A stretch of 14,541 nucleotides of DNA from an uncultured Actinomycetes bacterium (GTDB lineage: Bacteria; Actinomycetota; Thermoleophilia; Solirubrobacterales; Solirubrobacteraceae). Of this stretch, positions 13,348 through 14,541 are shown in pieces. Positions within the stretch are counted from its first letter, which is position 1. Every line of letters begins with the position of its first letter. Position numbers and translations under genes: made by a program. The stretch is taken from NCBI GenBank assembly GCA_937888775.1, contig CALAQT010000400.1, positions 1 through 14,541 of the forward strand, in the 5' to 3' direction. The notes beneath the pieces are model-generated. The model searched no databases. It saw only the letters and a list, made by a program, of their open reading frames with translations, and was not told where the DNA came from.

Positions 13348-14037
13348 ATGAGCGCGAGCCGATCCCCCTCCGACGCGCCGCCCCCGGCTCGCACGCCGGG
13401 CCTGCGCCTGCTCCTCCCGATCGCAGTGATCCTCGCGATCCTCGGCGGCGCAACGGCGCTCCTGGTCGGCGGCTCCAGCAAGCCGACCCTCCCCGGCAAG
13501 GCCAGCGCCGCCAAGGTCGTGACCTACGAAGGCCTCGCCCTGAACCCGCGCCTGCCCGCCCCTGCGCTCGACACGCTGCGCAACTATGACGGCTCGTCCT
13601 TCAACCTCGCCGCGGAACGTGGCAAGGCCGTGTTCGTGACGTTCCTCTACGCCCACTGCCCCGACGTCTGCCCGCTGATCGCATCGAACCTGCACAACGC
13701 CTACGCGAAGATGACGCCGGCGATGCGCGGCCGCGTTCGCATAGTCGCCGTCTCGGTGGATCCGCATGGCGACACCGCGGGCACCGTGGGGGCGTTCGTG
13801 CGCCAGCACGAGCTGACCGGCGAGGCCCGCTACCTGATCGGCTCCGCCAACCAGCTGGGACCCGTCTGGGAAGCGTGGAAGGTCGGCTCCCAGGCAGACG
13901 CCTCCAACCCCGGCCTCGTCAACCACTCGGCGCTCATCTACGGCGTGAGCGCGAGCGGGAAGCTGACCACGATCTACGCCGCCAACTTCGAACCGCGCCA
14001 GATCATCCACGACGTCCCGGGTCTGCTCGGTAGCTAG
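13348..14037 (+). CDS. SCO1/SenC family thioredoxin-fold protein (copper delivery to cytochrome oxidase)
   Basis: The family inserts copper into the CuA centre of cytochrome c oxidase or acts as a thiol-disulfide reductase outside the membrane. The 229-residue form has a single N-terminal membrane anchor (about 17-41) and a thioredoxin-like domain. The metal-binding residues are C104 and C108 (HCPDVCP) and the distal H193 (VNHSALIYG). The AVSVDPHGDT segment is also typical. The start at 13348 gives a short cytoplasmic N-terminus before the anchor. An ATG at 13327 adds seven residues, and a more distant one at 13249 would overlap the divergent gene. GATACT at 13331-13336 could be a -10 element giving a very short leader. 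It is not a lipoprotein (no lipobox). Confidence 0.9.
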   Translation: MSASRSPSDAPPPARTPGLRLLLPIAVILAILGGATALLVGGSSKPTLPGKASAAKVVTYEGLALNPRLPAPALDTLRNYDGSSFNLAAERGKAVFVTFLYAHCPDVCPLIASNLHNAYAKMTPAMRGRVRIVAVSVDPHGDTAGTVGAFVRQHELTGEARYLIGSANQLGPVWEAWKVGSQADASNPGLVNHSALIYGVSASGKLTTIYAANFEPRQIIHDVPGLLGS

Positions 14038-14410
14038 AGCCGTGAGACAGTTGGCTCCGCGCCGGCATGGTCGCCTCACGGGACAAGGCGGCCGCGGACG
14101 TAGGCGGCTGGAGCCATCTCCCGGCCGCCGGACCCCTGGACGCATCCAACGCCCTGCCTGCAGGACGCCCGCGGATTGCGTGCCTTTACGTACGTTTGCC
14201 CCAACGTGGCGAGGTTCGTGTGGGACAGATGGACAAGGTTCCTCCTAGAGTCTTGACTTTGGACGGGTCCTCGGTAGCCTTCGTCCCGGAGATGGCTGTA
14301 CACGGAGCGTCGGGTGCCCGCTCGACAGGCGCATTTGAGACAGACGCACTACGGAGGGTTGCCCACGTGAGCACGGCGGATGGAGCTGCCATGAATGGCG
14401 AGGAGATGCG
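14038..14410. other. Intergenic region after the SCO1-like gene
   Basis: No convincing full gene lies here. A 7-bp inverted repeat with a long loop (CCGTGAG 14040-14046, CTCACGG 14075-14081) and a 6-bp stem (GGCGGC 14103-14108, GCCGCC 14124-14129) follow the stop and may end transcription. From about 14165 the composition drops in GC. A promoter candidate and a 15-codon mini-ORF precede the next gene. An open frame crossing 14067-14414 is not supported by protein-like composition. Confidence 0.5.
14253..14280 (+). promoter_or_regulatory. Candidate promoter of the last gene
   Basis: TTGACT (14253-14258) matches the -35 consensus at five of six bases. It is followed after 16 bp by TAGCCT (14275-14280), which fits TANNNT. 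Transcription would begin near 14287 and leave a leader of about 125 nt. Confidence 0.45.
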
Positions 14411-14414
14411 ATGA
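14367..14414 (+). CDS. Possible 15-codon leader peptide
   Basis: A GTG at 14367, with GGAGG at 14352-14356, opens a short frame MSTADGAAMNGEEMR. Its TGA stop overlaps the next ATG as ATGA (14411-14414). This would couple translation to the following gene. It may instead be untranslated leader. Confidence 0.2.
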   Translation: MSTADGAAMNGEEMR

Positions 14415-14541
14415 CCCAGCGGATGGCCGCACTGACGCGTACCCTCGTCCCGATCCGGGCTGCGACGCTCGCGGCGGCGGCGGCGACGGTCCTCGCGGCG
14501 ACCCTCTGGCTGGCGCTCGCCGGCGGCGCCTCGCGCGTTCC
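14411..14541 (+). CDS. N-terminus of an exported or membrane protein, cut by window end
   Basis: The ATG at 14411 has an AGGAG ribosome binding site six bases upstream. The first 44 residues show a positively charged start (MTQRMAALTRTLVPIRAA) followed by a long Ala/Leu-rich hydrophobic stretch, which is either a signal peptide or a membrane anchor. No conserved domain is reached before the window ends, so the function is unknown. Its closeness to the SCO1-like gene would fit respiratory or envelope biogenesis, but that is a guess. Confidence 0.65.
   Translation, partial: MTQRMAALTRTLVPIRAATLAAAAATVLAATLWLALAGGASRV

Noticed and set aside
14067..14414. 115-codon open frame before the last gene
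   Set aside because: It has no ribosome binding site at its start, crosses a promoter-like and lower-GC stretch, and shows no domain. Only its last 15 codons are kept as a doubtful leader peptide.

Overview
The window comes from a GC-rich actinobacterium. The form of DnaE (for example the SSIHAAAVVIA stretch), the near-leaderless starts and the HDOD-LuxR fusion point to the class Thermoleophilia (Solirubrobacter/Conexibacter-like). That placement is inference from sequence style, not from a database match.

Left chromosomal part (1-6601): the 3' two thirds of dnaE (replicative DNA polymerase III alpha), a convergent nfo (endonuclease IV) whose stop codon overlaps that of dnaE, gltX (glutamyl-tRNA synthetase) diverging from nfo with only 11 bp between start codons, an HDOD/HD-domain protein with a C-terminal LuxR helix-turn-helix, and a cysteine-free Rrf2-family regulator whose start codon sits on a perfect 29-bp palindrome.

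Middle part (about 6584-12941): a roughly 6.3 kb integrated element. It is bounded by a 17-bp direct repeat with one mismatch. The left copy encodes the last codons and stop of the Rrf2 gene, and the right copy lies 25 bp after the tyrosine integrase gene. The integrase end carries short direct repeats (ACTGGCGCGA) also found just inside the left end, as expected for integrase arm sites. Inside are a left control region of 10-bp tandem repeats and a strong hairpin, a probably decayed small gene, a TOPRIM/P-loop replication protein of primase-helicase type cut off shortly after its Walker B motif, a less GC-rich cargo gene for a polytopic GT-C-like glycosyltransferase with a PA14-like beta domain, a small zinc-ribbon protein, a leader with several hairpins, a 50-codon gene of unknown function and the integrase. 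The last two overlap by ATGA. The element looks like a degraded integrative element that keeps its integration module but has lost half of its replication protein.

Right chromosomal part (12939-14541): a small membrane protein gene on the minus strand that in the empty site would have overlapped the Rrf2 gene stop-to-stop, a SCO1/SenC copper-chaperone-like protein divergent from it, a 370-bp intergenic region with a candidate promoter and mini-ORF, and the start of a gene for an exported or membrane protein cut by the window end.

The most interesting observations are the target-site design (integration at the overlap of two convergent stop codons, leaving both proteins unchanged), the matching arm repeats, the truncated replication protein beside a surface-glycan cargo gene, and the palindrome over the Rrf2 start.
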